Both the position numbers and the translations under genes were made by a program. 64,000 bases of DNA from Ricinus communis (lineage: Eukaryota; Streptophyta; Magnoliopsida; Malpighiales; Euphorbiaceae). Numbering within the stretch: the first letter of the stretch is position 1; every line of letters starts with the position of its first letter. The notes under the pieces were generated by a model. It was not told the DNA's origin. It saw nothing but the letters and a program-made list of their open reading frames with translations, and did not search any database. Of the stretch, positions 44,028 to 54,999 are shown piece by piece. The DNA is taken from positions 15,736,429 through 15,800,428 of the forward strand of contig NC_063264.1 of assembly GCF_019578655.1 (NCBI RefSeq). The letters are read 5' to 3'.

Positions 44028-46870
44028 TAACTCAATTAAAGGGAGGAAGTGTTGAATACTATAGCGAGTTTAAAGCCAAGGGATGTCTGTCTATGGCTGT
44101 GCAAAGGAGATTTTCACTAATAATGAGAAAAGTGGTGGTAGGAATGGTTCTTGGAGAGTGATGAAGATGTTTAATACTTTCATGGAAGTAAGTGGCTTAA
44201 TGGATATGGGTTCTAAAGACAGTTGAGTTACTTGGACAAATAGATAAACAAGGGATCATTTGGACAGAGGATTGATCTCAATAGAATGGAAAGAACTTTT
44301 CCCTGCAGCTCATCTCTTCCATGAAGATCTTGTAGGCTTGGAGCAACGCCCTTTAATTCTTATAAGGCATTGACAGTTCAAGAAGGGGCCAAAATATTTT
44401 GTGTTTTAGTCTAGGTGGACAGATTGGGATAATTGAAAATAATCGAGTAATGCTGGTTAGCCAATGATAGTGAGAGGCTAAAGTCCTTCTTGTCCAAGTG
44501 GCATAACTACAAGATTCACCTTGATAAGTGGCATAGGGTTGAAGTAGGGAATAGTGCAAAAAAGATAGAAGGTTTAAAGCTGGAGATTAATGATATCCAT
44601 GATTTATCGCTATCTGATCATAGAAGACAGAGGGAATGCGATCTCATATCTCAGCTAAAGGAAGCTCATAAGCAAGAAGAGTCATATTGGAGTTAAAAAT
44701 GAAGAATCCAGTGACTATAATTTAGGGACCAAAATACTCATTTTCTCCATTTATCCATGATACAAAGGTGGATAAAGAATAATGTTGATAAAATTAAGAT
44801 AGATGATGGCAGATGGATTAAAGGCACCAAGAGGATTCAAAAGGAGGTTGTGACATACCCCTAGGGCTAGACGAACTCTTAAGTTTGTTCTATCAGCATT
44901 ATTGGGCCATTGTTAAGAAGGACGTATGCGCTTTGATAAGAGAGTTCTTTATTTCTAGCTTCCTCCCAAGCAGATCCGGCAATATCAGAATAGTGCTTGT
45001 GCTAAAAGTCAAGGACCTAGAGAAACTCGCAGATTTTAGACCTATAAGTTACACAAACTTCATCTTTGAGGTAATCTCTAAAATTTTTGGATCTCGACTG
45101 GAGAATCTCTTGCCTTATTTAATTTCCTGAGGAGCATTTATTGCTAATAGAAATATCCAGGATAACATAATTATTGCTCATGAATGTCTTCATTCCTTTA
45201 AGCATAAGAAAAGAGGCAATAACTATTTTATGGCCCTAAAAATTGCAATTTTAAAGGCCTATGACAAGCTCGATTGGGATTTTCTTGAGATGACTTTACA
45301 ACGTATGGGTTTTGGTGAAGTTTGGATATCTAGAGTTATGTGTTGTGCAAAATCTATCAAATTCTCTATTTCCTTTAATGGCAGCCACTCTCCCTATTTT
45401 ATCCCATCAGGAGGTTTGAGGTAAGGGGGCCCTTTGTCCCCTTACCTTTTCACTCTAGCCTCGAAAGTCCTATCGAGAATGCTCTATCATGGCATCCAAA
45501 TGAATCTTATCTATGGCCTAAAGATAAAACCCCGTTATCCTACCCTCTCACATATACTCTTTGTTGACAACACCCTAGTTTTCATAAAAGCCTTAGTGAG
45601 CGAAGCTCATCACTTAAACTTCATCCTTTCAGCTTACTTTAGAGCCTTGGGTTAAAAAATTAACTCTTCTAAATATGAATCAAGTTCTCTAATAACACAT
45701 CCTCCTTTACTAAGGCAACCATTGAAAGGATTCTCGGTATGTAGGAGACAAATTGCATTAAAAGGTACTTTGGAAACTTTTCATAGTGGGGTAAGTCAAA
45801 GATCTAAGCATGTGACTTTTTTTTGGATAGACTGGCAGTGAAACTTCAGAATTGGAAAGGCAGGCTTCTTTCTTTCTCGGGCAGGGTATGTAGGAGACAA
45901 ATTGCATTAAAAGGTCCTACCTACTTTATGTCAATATGTAAACTACTAGTGGGAGTCTTGAGGAGAATGGACTGGCTAATGGATGCGTTTTAGTGGAGAA
46001 ACTCTAAAGGAGGGAATCAAGTTCATTGGTCCAAGTGGGATAATCTCAGTTGGCCTAAAATTAAAAGGGGGTCAGGATTCAGGAATATGTTATTGTTCAA
46101 TGAAGCTTTGTTAGCTAAGATGAGTTGGAAATTAATTCAACAGCTTGATTCCCTTGTTGTATGGGTTCTTCAAGGAATATATTACCTTCATTTTGATTTC
46201 TTGTCAGCAAAAAAAGTCAATTCCCTCTATTGGTGCTGGGTTAGCCTTCGTCAAGGCAGGAATATGGTCCAATCTAGATGTCATTGGAATGTTAGTAATG
46301 ACAACTCAATTAAAATTTGAGAGGACAAATGGGTCCTCTCTATGCCTAAATTTAGTATCTCTACCTAATGCCTCAAGGTTGTAATCTTTTCACAGTTGCA
46401 GACCTAACAAATAGAGAAACAAGAAGTTGGGATGTCTCTTTACTATCTCAAATATTTAGTAGCACTGGTTGTGTGAGGATTCAGAACATTGGTCTAGAGG
46501 TGTACTCACAATTATCTGTCTGCTAATGTTAATTTTTTCACAAGAAACAAAGCCCCTCTAGCTTGTGTACTATTAGTGGGATAGAGGATGAAGGATGAAA
46601 CTACTATCCACATGCTTGTTAATTGTAACCATGCTTGTGCCACTTAGTCCCTTTCTGATTTTGGTATGCGGTTTAATGTGCCTTCTTGTATGTCTTTCAA
46701 AGAATGATGGGAAGATATAATATCTCCCTATCCAAACATGGCTCCAAAGCTTGCACATATTTATCGGGCCTTCTGGAAGCCTAGGAATAGCAAAGTTTTC
46801 AATAATAGCACGATAGATCCCTAAAAGACTTACCAACAGACTTCCACTTATTGGGACATGTTTAACGCTT
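44028..46870 (+). pseudogene. LINE ORF2: endonuclease end, reverse transcriptase, zf-RVT
   Basis: Endonuclease end: MKMFNTFMEVSGLMDMG, VTWTNR, RDHLDRGL and EDLVGLEQRPLIL (the SDHRPL motif now reads LEQRPL). A coiled linker is at 44490-44696. RT: NIRIVLVLKVKDLEKLADFRPISYTNFIFEVISKI (44970-45110), ANRNIQDNIIIAHECLH, LKAYDKLDWDFL (first Asp), a stop before GGPLSPYLFTLA, and HILFVDNTLVFIKA, where the catalytic FADD reads FVDN and so has lost its second Asp. The thumb and linker follow: KLQNWKGRLLSFSGR, PTYFMS, WSKWDNLSWPKIKRGSGFRNMLLFNEALLAKMSWKL. The zf-RVT part (about 46440-46870) is in fragments. More than ten stops or shifts. Confidence 0.88.
45734..45916 (+). repeat. Local 31-bp duplication within the LINE
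   Basis: The word GTATGTAGGAGACAAATTGC and eleven following bases occur at about 45737 and again at about 45886. The first copy is in its normal protein context; the second replaces the codons that usually follow FSGR. Confidence 0.8.
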
Positions 46871-46939
46871 TCAACATAGCAGCGTCACCATGATCGCTCC
46901 TCTTCTCATAATTCTCTCCCTAGTTGGCAGCCCCCATGC

Positions 46940-46941
<2 letters not shown>

Positions 46942-46984
<43 letters not shown>
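46942..46984. repeat. (AT)n microsatellite
   Basis: About 43 bases of AT dinucleotides at the end of the LINE, directly before the LTR-like TGTCACAACC. Confidence 0.9.
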
Positions 46985-46988
<4 letters not shown>

Positions 46989-47335
46989 ACAACCAAATTT
47001 ATTTATTTATTTTTTATTAATAATTAATATTCATTAGCATATCATTAAACATGTCATTTGCATCATAATTATGTATGACCTATTTTATTATATTATGTGG
47101 TAGATAAATAAATTAATTAGTTACATATTGATTTAATTGAAAAGTAATGATTTTGGACTAAATTGGAAAGTTAGAAAGAAAAAGGATTAAATTATAAAAT
47201 TTCCTATGTTTACACCAATTTACCACCTCTTCATTTCTTCATTTCTACATATACTTTCTATTGCCTCTTCTTCTTTGTCTCTCTCATTCTTCTCCTTTTC
47301 TTTTTCAAACCTTGATGTCCTAATCAAACTCTATA
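46985..47335 (+). repeat. 5' part of a Tekay-type LTR
   Basis: Begins TGTCACAACCAAATTTATTT and continues with 'ggactaaattggaaagttag', wording typical of Tekay/Del-lineage LTR starts in eudicots. It stops where a Tat RT pseudogene begins. The matching 3' part may be the block at about 57800-58962. Confidence 0.5.
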
Positions 47336-47880
47336 AACTTTTAGTAAGTGAAAATAAGGTAGTGGCTGCTTTTTGATAAGTTGCCCCCACGTTCTTTAGT
47401 CCAAAAGGCATAACCTTGTAGCAGTATGTCCCCCACTCAGTGATAAACAACATCTTCAGCTTGCCCACTACTGCCATCATGATCTGGTTATATTCGGAGA
47501 ACCTGCCTGTAAAGGAGTACATCGTATTCGAAGCAGCACTGTTGATTAATTCATCTATGTGGGGAAGAGAAAAGTTGTCCTTTGAGTATTCCTTATTCAA
47601 GTCCTAATAATCCACACATATTCAAACCTTACCATCCTTCTTTGGGACTAGAACTATGTTAGCCAACCATATTGGATAGCCAACTACATCGAGGAAATTG
47701 GCCTTAACCTGCTTAGCAACCTCCTCTCGTATCTTTTTTGCCCATTCCGACCTCAATCTTCTCATCTTCTGCTTTACTGGCTTAATGTGTAGATGAGTTG
47801 GGATATGATGCTCTGCTATTTTTGTCATAGGACCAACCAAATAATGCTTTTCTTTTTTCTGTTATTTTTTTAAATTCTCT
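47336..47880 (-). pseudogene. Tat-type gypsy RT fragment
   Basis: On the minus strand, HLHIKPVKQKMRRLRSEWAKKIREEVAKQVKANFLDVVGYPIWLANIVLVPKKDGKVRICVDY, then after a stop DLNKEYSKDNFSLPHIDELI. It continues YSFTGRFSEYNQIMM (the catalytic Asp of the usual SFMDxFSGYNQI is Gly here), then KVMPFGLKNVGATYQ. This is the RT N-terminal half of a Tat/Ogre element. The YxDD box is absent because the frame ends at 47331. Upstream it is in frame with the minisatellite. Confidence 0.8.
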
Positions 47881-47936
47881 CATCTCCTCAAGAGTTATAT
47901 CATGAACTATCAGAATATTCCATGGATTTTTAGTAT

Positions 47937-48739
47937 GCGAAAATAACCTGGTGAGAAGAGAATATTTGTGAGTATGAGAGATGAACATAGTAGAGGGATA
48001 TATTTGTGAATAACTCAGTAAGAGTGGTATATTTTTAGTATGAGAACTAAACCCCATAAGAGCCGGCATATTCGTGAGTATGAGCAAATAACCCCGTAGG
48101 AGAGGTATATTTGTAAATATGAGAAAACAACCCCATAAGAGGAGTATATTTGTGAGTATGAGAAAATAACCTAGTAAGAGGGGTATATTTCTAAGTGTGA
48201 GAAAACAAGCCTGTAAGAGGGCTATGTTTATTAGTGTGACAAAATAACACAATATGCGTGAGTATAAAAAAAAGAACCCCATGTGAGAGGTATATTTATA
48301 AATATAAGAAAGCAACCTCGTAAAAGGGGTATATTTCTAAGTTTGAGAAAACAACCCTATAATGAACTATATTTATAAGTATTAAAATATAATCCCGTAA
48401 GAGGGGTATATTTATGAATATGAGAAAACAACCCTATAAAAAGTGATATATTTGTGAGTATTAAAAAGCAACCCTATAAGGGGGTTATATCTGTAAATAT
48501 GGGAAAACAACATCATAAGAGCGGTATAGTTGGAAATATGAGAAAGTAACCCTGTAAGGGAGGTATATTTATGAGTATGAGAAAACAAACCTATAAGATG
48601 TCGTATTCTTGTGAGTATGAGAGAACAACGTCATAAGAGGAGTATATATTTTAGTATGAGAAAACAACATAATAAGGGGGTTATATTTGTTAATATGAGA
48701 AAACAACATTGTAAGAGAGGTATATTTGTGAATATGAGG
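47937..48739. repeat. 39-bp minisatellite, about 21 units
   Basis: Consensus on +: GAGAAAACAACCCCATAAGA followed by GGGGTATATTTGTGAGTAT. Most units are exactly 39 bp, a few 38 or 40, and two are shortened to 28. Because 39 is a multiple of three, the minus strand of the left third stays open as a 13-residue repeat (LLLGYFLILTNIP-like) that runs in frame into the Tat pol fragment (frame 48315-47782). Confidence 0.92.
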
Positions 48740-49163
48740 TTTTAAAAATTTGCATTTGTTTTGAAAAGCATGCTCGCAATTTAGAAGGGACTCGCACTTT
48801 ACAAGTCTCTGTGAACCTAAAAGCTGACCTCTAAAGCGCACTCATGTTTCTAAAGCGCGACCACAGTTCCTAAAAAATATAGCCGCTATGACTGATTTTT
48901 TAATAGTGCGATCGCACTTCTTGGTCGGGCCCGAGCTCCTCATTATTTTCTGTAAAAAATAACCATTCTAACATGTTTCAAATTAAATTTTAAATTCAAA
49001 ACTAGTCGTTTTTAGCAATTCTTAATCTCCTTTACGGCTTTATAAGACATATTCTTTAGGGATTCATCACTTTTTACATACATTAGCATTCAAAGCTTCA
49101 AAACTCTTTCTTTCTCTACTTTAAACCTTTAATAACCTTCTTCAACTCCCTCTATATCAATCA
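48740..49163. other. Unassigned stretch, LTR- or leader-like
   Basis: Contains several 'gcgcactcatg', 'agcgcgacc', 'gtgcgatcgcac' words, including the palindrome GTGCGATCGCAC at about 48916. No coding sequence. It resembles the G+C-rich words within the SIRE-like LTRs nearby. Confidence 0.4.
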
Positions 49164-50372
49164 TGAGTTAAGAAAAGCTATTGGGAGAGGTTCTTTTTCT
49201 TCTGAACCAATTTTAGAGAGGATGAAAGGTGTTGATGATGAAGCTAGAATAAATTTCATGAAAATAGAAAAGGAAGGAGATTCAAGCAAACCAATTCTTT
49301 GATGAGGAAGCACTTATCAAAATCTTGGCATTTTTTAAAAGGTACATTCCCTCTTAGAAAATGTAGGTTTAGAAGAATTCTTCCTACCCTAATCCTTAGA
49401 CTTAAGATATGAAAATCTTACTAAGAAATTTCTTTCTACCCTAGTGATTAACAAAAATGGGGATGGGGATGTGTACTATAGAATAGAATTTAGGCTCTTT
49501 AGAGAGAAAAAGACCCTCACTAGACCTTAATTCTCCTCCATTATTGGATTTTAAGTGAGAGGCCAGCTATCCATTATAGAAAATTTTGTTAAAATGTCTC
49601 TCTCTCCTTTATAATTTTGGAGACAAATATCCACCAAAGACACTCACTCCAAAGACTCCATATGAAATGACCTTAAATCTTTAGTTCATTAGGTTGTGCA
49701 TAGGATGATAGCCACCAACATCTACGCAAGAGAGAATGCGGTGGAAAAAGTACCTCAAAAGGATCTCCTCTTCCTCCTTGCAATGATCAATGGTAAGTGA
49801 ATTCTCACTTCCAAATTCTTTCTCAATCATCTTTTTCACTTTGGAAACACTCAAAAAGGTGCAATTCTTATCTCTTCTCACATCATAAAAATTGCTAAGC
49901 ACCGTTTCAAGTTCTTTTTCCTCTCAACAAAACCTTCTTTATTCCTCTTATTTCCCCATCTATTTAGTTCTAGCCTTCTTTGAACATACAGAAGTCATAA
50001 GACTTGGGCCTAGATAGGAAGTTGATAGTGAATTCTTTCTTCTAATTGAAGAATATGTAGATGATAGGAAGAAGAGGAAAAATAATCATAGAGTGCCAGG
50101 TGAATCCACTCCCTCTACCTTTCATGGCCAACCCTTTCTTTCCTTTGAAGATAACGTTCTCAAGCAAATGGAGAGGACTTGGAACTATCTTCATCACTTG
50201 CATGTGGATCTAGTGGAAATTCCAAAAGTCTATAAAATTCTTCATTGTCATGTTAAAGATTGAAAATAAGAGGAAGAAGAGGTTCTAATTTCCCCTCCTC
50301 AAGCTAGTACAAGTCGAGGAGGCAAAAGAAAGGACCTTATGGTACTAGAAGAAGAAGAAGATGAAGATTGAT
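49164..50372 (+). pseudogene. env-like / 'putative plant transposon protein' ORF, decayed (+ copy)
   Basis: Starts ATG at 49164 with a stop at codon 3. Readable pieces in shifting frames: RMKGVDDEARINFMKIEKE; LRYENLTKKF; then the best segment (about 49690-49890), VVHRMIATNIYARENAVEKVP, DLLFLLAMING, FFLNHLFHFGNTQKGAILISSHIIKIAKH. This pattern matches the domain often labelled putative plant transposon protein, found in the extra ORF of SIRE and Athila elements. The C-terminal end is acidic (about 50280-50372) after a Pro/Lys-rich stretch. It has no membrane segment that I could point to. The equivalent minus-strand copy at 55000-55760 supports that this was once a protein. Confidence 0.55.
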
Positions 50373-50771
50373 ATCATTTTCTTGTTTTCCTTTTACTTTT
50401 TCTATTCTTCTCTTTTTCAACATTTATTTTTTCCATTTCATGCATTAATCCATCATGTTGATCATACAACTTTCATGTAATATGATTGTTATTGCCTTAG
50501 TGTCTCTTTTTTAACAATTTATTTGTGCACTTTTCTTTTACTTATTTATTGGTTCTTCTTTTTAATTTTGCTAAAATAGGAGAAGTTAGTACAAATTTAA
50601 AAATTGACTAAGAAAAGTTGTAAAGAATTATTGGGGGGGGGGAATGCATATATTAAGGGGGAGAGAAAAAGGGAAAGCTACATAGGAAAAATTTAAATTT
50701 ATTCTTTATCTAACCAATTGCACTTATACATGACCAATTTTGTATTTTTAATCAATTTGGTTGTTAAAATT

Positions 50772-50785
50772 AAAAAGGGAGAAAT
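50772..50785 (+). other. SIRE-like polypurine tract
   Basis: AAAAAGGGAGAAAT directly before TGTTGACC. Confidence 0.75.
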
Positions 50786-51936
50786 TGTTGACCTAAGAGT
50801 CAATTGATCTCTACTTTGATCTTAATAACCAAATTGAATATTGCTAACCTCAAGTTTGAGTGTCTATATGACAGTGTATTAAAATATTTCAAATTGGCCA
50901 AAGGTTCTCTAAGCTTTCAAGAAAGTATTGTAAAAAGACCCAAAAAGCGTGTGGGTGCTTTTCACATGGTCGAAATTATACGAGTCATTTAGAACTCCAT
51001 CTGACAGCTCGCCAATGATAAAGTGACACCTGGCAATCAAAAGGTCAAATCCTCAAAAGACACAAGGGTACTCTAATTTGAAGCATAAGACTCAAAGTGG
51101 CAGATGATCTCGTGATAGGAAGCTCAAGAGCGCTTCTCAGTGCGAATAAGTCAAGTGCGAGGGCGCTATGTAGGCGCTGAGACAGTTTTCGCAATTAATG
51201 TGATGTTAGTAACCGTTGAGACATCAACCACCAAGTCACAGTCATGTGTTTAGAGCCTTTAAAGCCCCAATGACTCTTTCTAGAAAGCGTGAGGGCACTT
51301 GAGAAGGACGAGGGAACTTTTCATGACAACAGGCAACCTCTTGCCAAGTCATCTAATTTGCATTAAATGAGTTTGGGACCTTTTTGTAACATCTCTAAAA
51401 GGTATTTATAAGTATAAATACCCCTCATAAAGACTTAAGTAAAAGGATGTGTGATTGTGTTATATCCAAACTCTTGTAAATTTATTTCTCAACTTTCTAC
51501 ACTCAATTTTCTTCTTTGTATAATGTATTAAGTTGAATCTTACTAAAACTCTAAAGGGTTGTTATGTGAGCCTAAGTATTAATGACATATAGAATTAGTT
51601 ATTGAGTAACCATTAATACTCAGGGGTTAAGGGACTTAGTGAGGGATTAGTTCATTAAGAGAATAAGTTAAATGTTAGCATTGAAAAACGCCAAGTTGTT
51701 GGGTAAAGTTTCAAAATCCAAAGGGTGTAATCTTGAAGACTATAGTGGGATACTTAAGTGTGACCTTGAGAAGTGGATGTAGGGAGGATTGTTCCTGAAC
51801 CACTATAAACCCTTGTGTCAATTTCTGTAAGTTTATTCTCTTTACTCTTCTTTAAGTCTTTTTGTGCCTCCTAAGTTTATTCAATTCTACAATTTGAGGT
51901 CAGCAATTCAACTCTCATTCTTGGTTCTAAGGGACA
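50786..51936 (+). repeat. SIRE-like 3' LTR, + orientation
   Basis: 1151 bp, from TGTTGACCTAAG to CTAAGGGACA. A TATA region (GGTATTTATAAG…TATAAATACC) lies at about 51401-51422. Its reverse complement recurs at 52952-54112. Confidence 0.85.
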
Positions 51937-52951
51937 ATAATACGTGCTTTAATATAAGAATGGAGCTATACTAATAGAAATCTTGTAAAATCTATTGTCA
52001 TAAGGTTGGTAAAGACAACAGTAGATATGCTCAATGAAAACTACATTCAGTAATTGAAAATAAGTATCGAAATTATAAACTCTAAATTAATGTTTTATAT
52101 ATGCTTAGTATATTTTAAGTACATGATACATATATGTTACTATTAAATAAAATCAAATGAAGAATAATAATGCATTTTACATAATTTGCAATATAGTAAC
52201 AAGTGTCAAAATCAACTGATGAATTGTATACAGTTTATAAATATGAGAAGACATACAAAAGAGCTAAAAGAAAAAATATTCACATACACGAGATTTCGGA
52301 TTGACCAAATACTAATGCCCACATGCTATGACAGTACTTAAAAAAATGCATTAAGAACTATATGCCTTTTGTTTTGAATACTTAAAGAAAAAACATTACT
52401 AAAAAGATATGAAGCAATAATGTATCTGGTTGACGATCAAATAATGTGGAACCTACAACATAAGTGGAAGAAGTAATAGTCCTATAACCACAAGGAAGGC
52501 TAAAGTCTAAAAGACAAAAAGAGAGAAAAGTTAAGGTAGGATGGAGCACTAAAAAAATAGTAGATTTGGATAAAAAGGATATAACAAAAGGACATGCAAA
52601 AGTCCACCCAAGAAAGATTAAGCTACTAATATTTATGCATTTTAGTTTTACAATAATTTCAATAGTGTTTGGATTAATTTATAGTATGCTTTTAGGTATA
52701 TACAACTACAAATTAAATAACTTTGTCTACTGTCAATATTTTGCCTTATGGACATAATAATATATTTAGCAATTCAATAGTAAATTCACTTTTTTAAAAT
52801 ATTATCTTTCAATATATTGCATGATTTTTAGTTTCAATGATTTGCAATCTACTTAGCTTTACCAAGATTCATAAAAAATCAAATTAAGATCATAATTAAA
52901 AAGAGATTTTAATAATGAAATGTGGAGAATATTACAAATATATGAACATAT
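51937..52951. other. Spacer between the inverted LTRs, no clear gene
   Basis: AT-rich. One 63-codon frame on + (52566-52757) has a basic start and a hydrophobic run of about 25 residues (IFMHFSFTIISIVFGLIYSM…), but no homology that I recognise and no codon support. I do not call it a gene. Confidence 0.45.
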
Positions 52952-54112
52952 TGTCCTTTAGGACCAAGAATGGGAGATTGAATTAGTGACCTTAGGTCGT
53001 GGAATAAGAATATACATAAGAAACACAAGATTCAAACACATTAAGGAAATAGAGAGTAGAAGGGATATAGAGATTAACACAAGAGAACTATAGTGGTTCA
53101 AAAACAATCCTCTCCATGTCCACTCCTTAACACTTGAGTATTCACTATAATCAAATTCTTATTACACACTTGGATTTTGGCGAGTTCACCCAACAACTTA
53201 GTATTTTTAAGGCTCACATTAAACCTTCCTTTAGTGTATCTCAATCTCAAACTAAGTCCTTTAAACCCTTAAAGTTTTAATAGAAACCTAATAACCAAAT
53301 CCTTGAGTTTTGTTCCTAAGATCACATAACAACCCTTTGGAATTTTAGTTGAATAAAAAGATTCAACTCAATACACTTATAAAGGAAAAGAAATTAAATG
53401 TAGAGAGTTGAGAAATAAATTTATAAGAATTTGGAACTTAGAAAATTATATAACCTATGTCTAAGTCTTTATGAGGGGTATTTATACACATATCAACCTC
53501 TTAAAGATGTTGCAAATGGCCTTGTACTCATTAGATGCAAAGTAAAGATGATTTGACAAAAAGTAACTTTTTGCTAGAAGAGCACCCTAGAGCTTAGAAA
53601 CCGCCCTCGCGCTTTCTGAATAAGATGCTAGAACTCTAATAACTCCTGAAACATGATGTGGATTTATAAGATTATGTTGTAACGGTCACTGACTCAGCAT
53701 TAAATACAAATGTCGCCATCACTTTTGAGAAGCGCCATCACGGTTGTATGAAGCATGCCTAGAAGCGTGATTCTGCTTGAGCTCACGATACTCTTTTTGC
53801 TAAAAACTGTATCTACCTTCAAAGAGAGGCCCCCTCACGCTCCTCAAAGAGAAGAATCCTTGACTGTCAGGTGTCAATACCTAATTGGGAGGCTTCCAAG
53901 TGCTCTTTACATGTGAATGGTCAACTTGACTTTATGAAAAGCACCTAAGTGCTTTATATGTGTCCAGCAATGCAACTTGATTTCGTTGAAGTGCTTTTAT
54001 CCAATGCTTAAGCCATTTCAATACTATACCATAGACACTTAATAGAGAGATTAATAATACTTAATTTGGGTATGAAGAATAAAATAGAGGTTAATTTACC
54101 CGTAGGCCAACA
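52952..54112 (-). repeat. SIRE-like 3' LTR, - orientation
   Basis: 1161 bp. On the minus strand it begins TGTTGGCCTACG and ends CCTAAAGGACA. It is an inverted copy of 50786-51936, diverged by many substitutions. It is followed to the right by its own PPT. Confidence 0.85.
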
Positions 54113-54126
54113 AGCTCCCTTTTTTT
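54113..54126 (-). other. SIRE-like polypurine tract, - orientation
   Basis: The minus strand reads GAAAAAAAGGGAGCT before TGTTGG. Confidence 0.75.
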
Positions 54127-54230
54127 CATTTTGACAACTGAATTGACTAAAGAGATAAAATTGAGTGAATACAAATGCAATTAGATATAGAGACTAAGCC
54201 AAAGATAAAATAAACACTTGTATAGTAGGG

Positions 54231-54477
54231 TGTAGTATAATAGGCGAGCGAGTTAGCGAAGACGCTTAGGCTAATAGATAAGAGAGCATCGGTGCGTAGC
54301 CTTCATTCTACTACGCTACGCAGAGGTTACGACTAGTCCCTTCTACCGCGTATGCTGTCCTTAATTCTTGAGCCCCTCTCCGGCTCTTTAAGTCCATGTT
54401 CGGGCGGAGATTTCCGCTGTTCAAGCTATCTCATCAAGTAATTCAGTAGTCGGTGATTCCCCCTGAACCTAAGAAAG
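54231..54477. other. Candidate organelle-derived insertion 1
   Basis: About 250 bp of balanced base composition in AT-rich surroundings, with wording such as 'ggcgagcgagttagcgaagacgc' and 'gcccctctccggctcttt' that looks like plant mitochondrial intergenic DNA. It interrupts the noncoding stretch between the env-like ORF and PPT of the - SIRE-like element. It contains a TGCGTAGC…GCTACGCA inverted repeat. No gene is recognisable; the origin needs a search. Confidence 0.35.
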
Positions 54478-54999
54478 ACACGAGAAAAGTCAGGCAATTA
54501 ACCTAAAAAGAACTAAGTCCTTTTCTAAAAAAAAACTCTAAATATGAATTAATAATTTAGTTTTTTTACTTATGTCTAAGATTGGTCTTTCCCCTTTATA
54601 TTAATCTTTTCCCTTGACCTCATCTTAATCTCATATTCTTTTTAATACCTCCTCCCCTTTTTGGTAATTATTAAATTCAATTAAATCTCTCCAAACTCTT
54701 TATTCTAACATCTCCCCCTTAGGTATATGCAAAAACTCTCACCATGGTAAAAGTAAAAAGGAAGCAAATAAAGAAAAAAAAGTAATGAGGGAGAAACAAA
54801 CAAGAGGTCAAGTAAGGAGGATCAAGAAAGAAAATCAATAATGCAAGAGATTAAGACAAAGATAATATTTTTATTAGTAACATAAATCAACAAATTATGC
54901 AAGAAAATTTGAAGATGTTTATTAATTAGAAGCCCAAAAAAAATAAAATAATGTGAAAAAATGAAGTAGAATGTTTTGTTAAAAAAAATTAATTTTATC

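Larger units (their letters stand above)
44023..46940 (+). mobile_element. L1-type LINE, 3' part
   Basis: Continues the LINE after the insertion: rest of endonuclease, RT, and the C-terminal zf-RVT region, ending in a (AT)n tract at 46942 just before a Tekay-type LTR start. No poly-A tail is visible; the AT repeat may stand in its place. Confidence 0.8.
49164..50785 (+). mobile_element. SIRE-like copia element, env-like region and PPT (5' part missing)
   Basis: A decayed ORF upstream of a SIRE/Maximus-type polypurine tract ('ttgttaaaattaaaaaggga' leading into the LTR) and a 1.15-kb LTR. Gag and pol are absent. Two further purine-rich runs (about 50632 and 50655) lie in the noncoding part. 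A mirror-image copy lies at 54113-55760. Confidence 0.65.

Noticed and set aside
47937..48739. Regular short repeats considered as a CRISPR array
   Set aside because: Units are contiguous 39-bp tandem copies without spacers, and the context is a plant retrotransposon.
52566..52757. 63-codon frame with a hydrophobic segment between the inverted LTRs
   Set aside because: Too short, AT-driven hydrophobicity, no promoter or homology that I can support.
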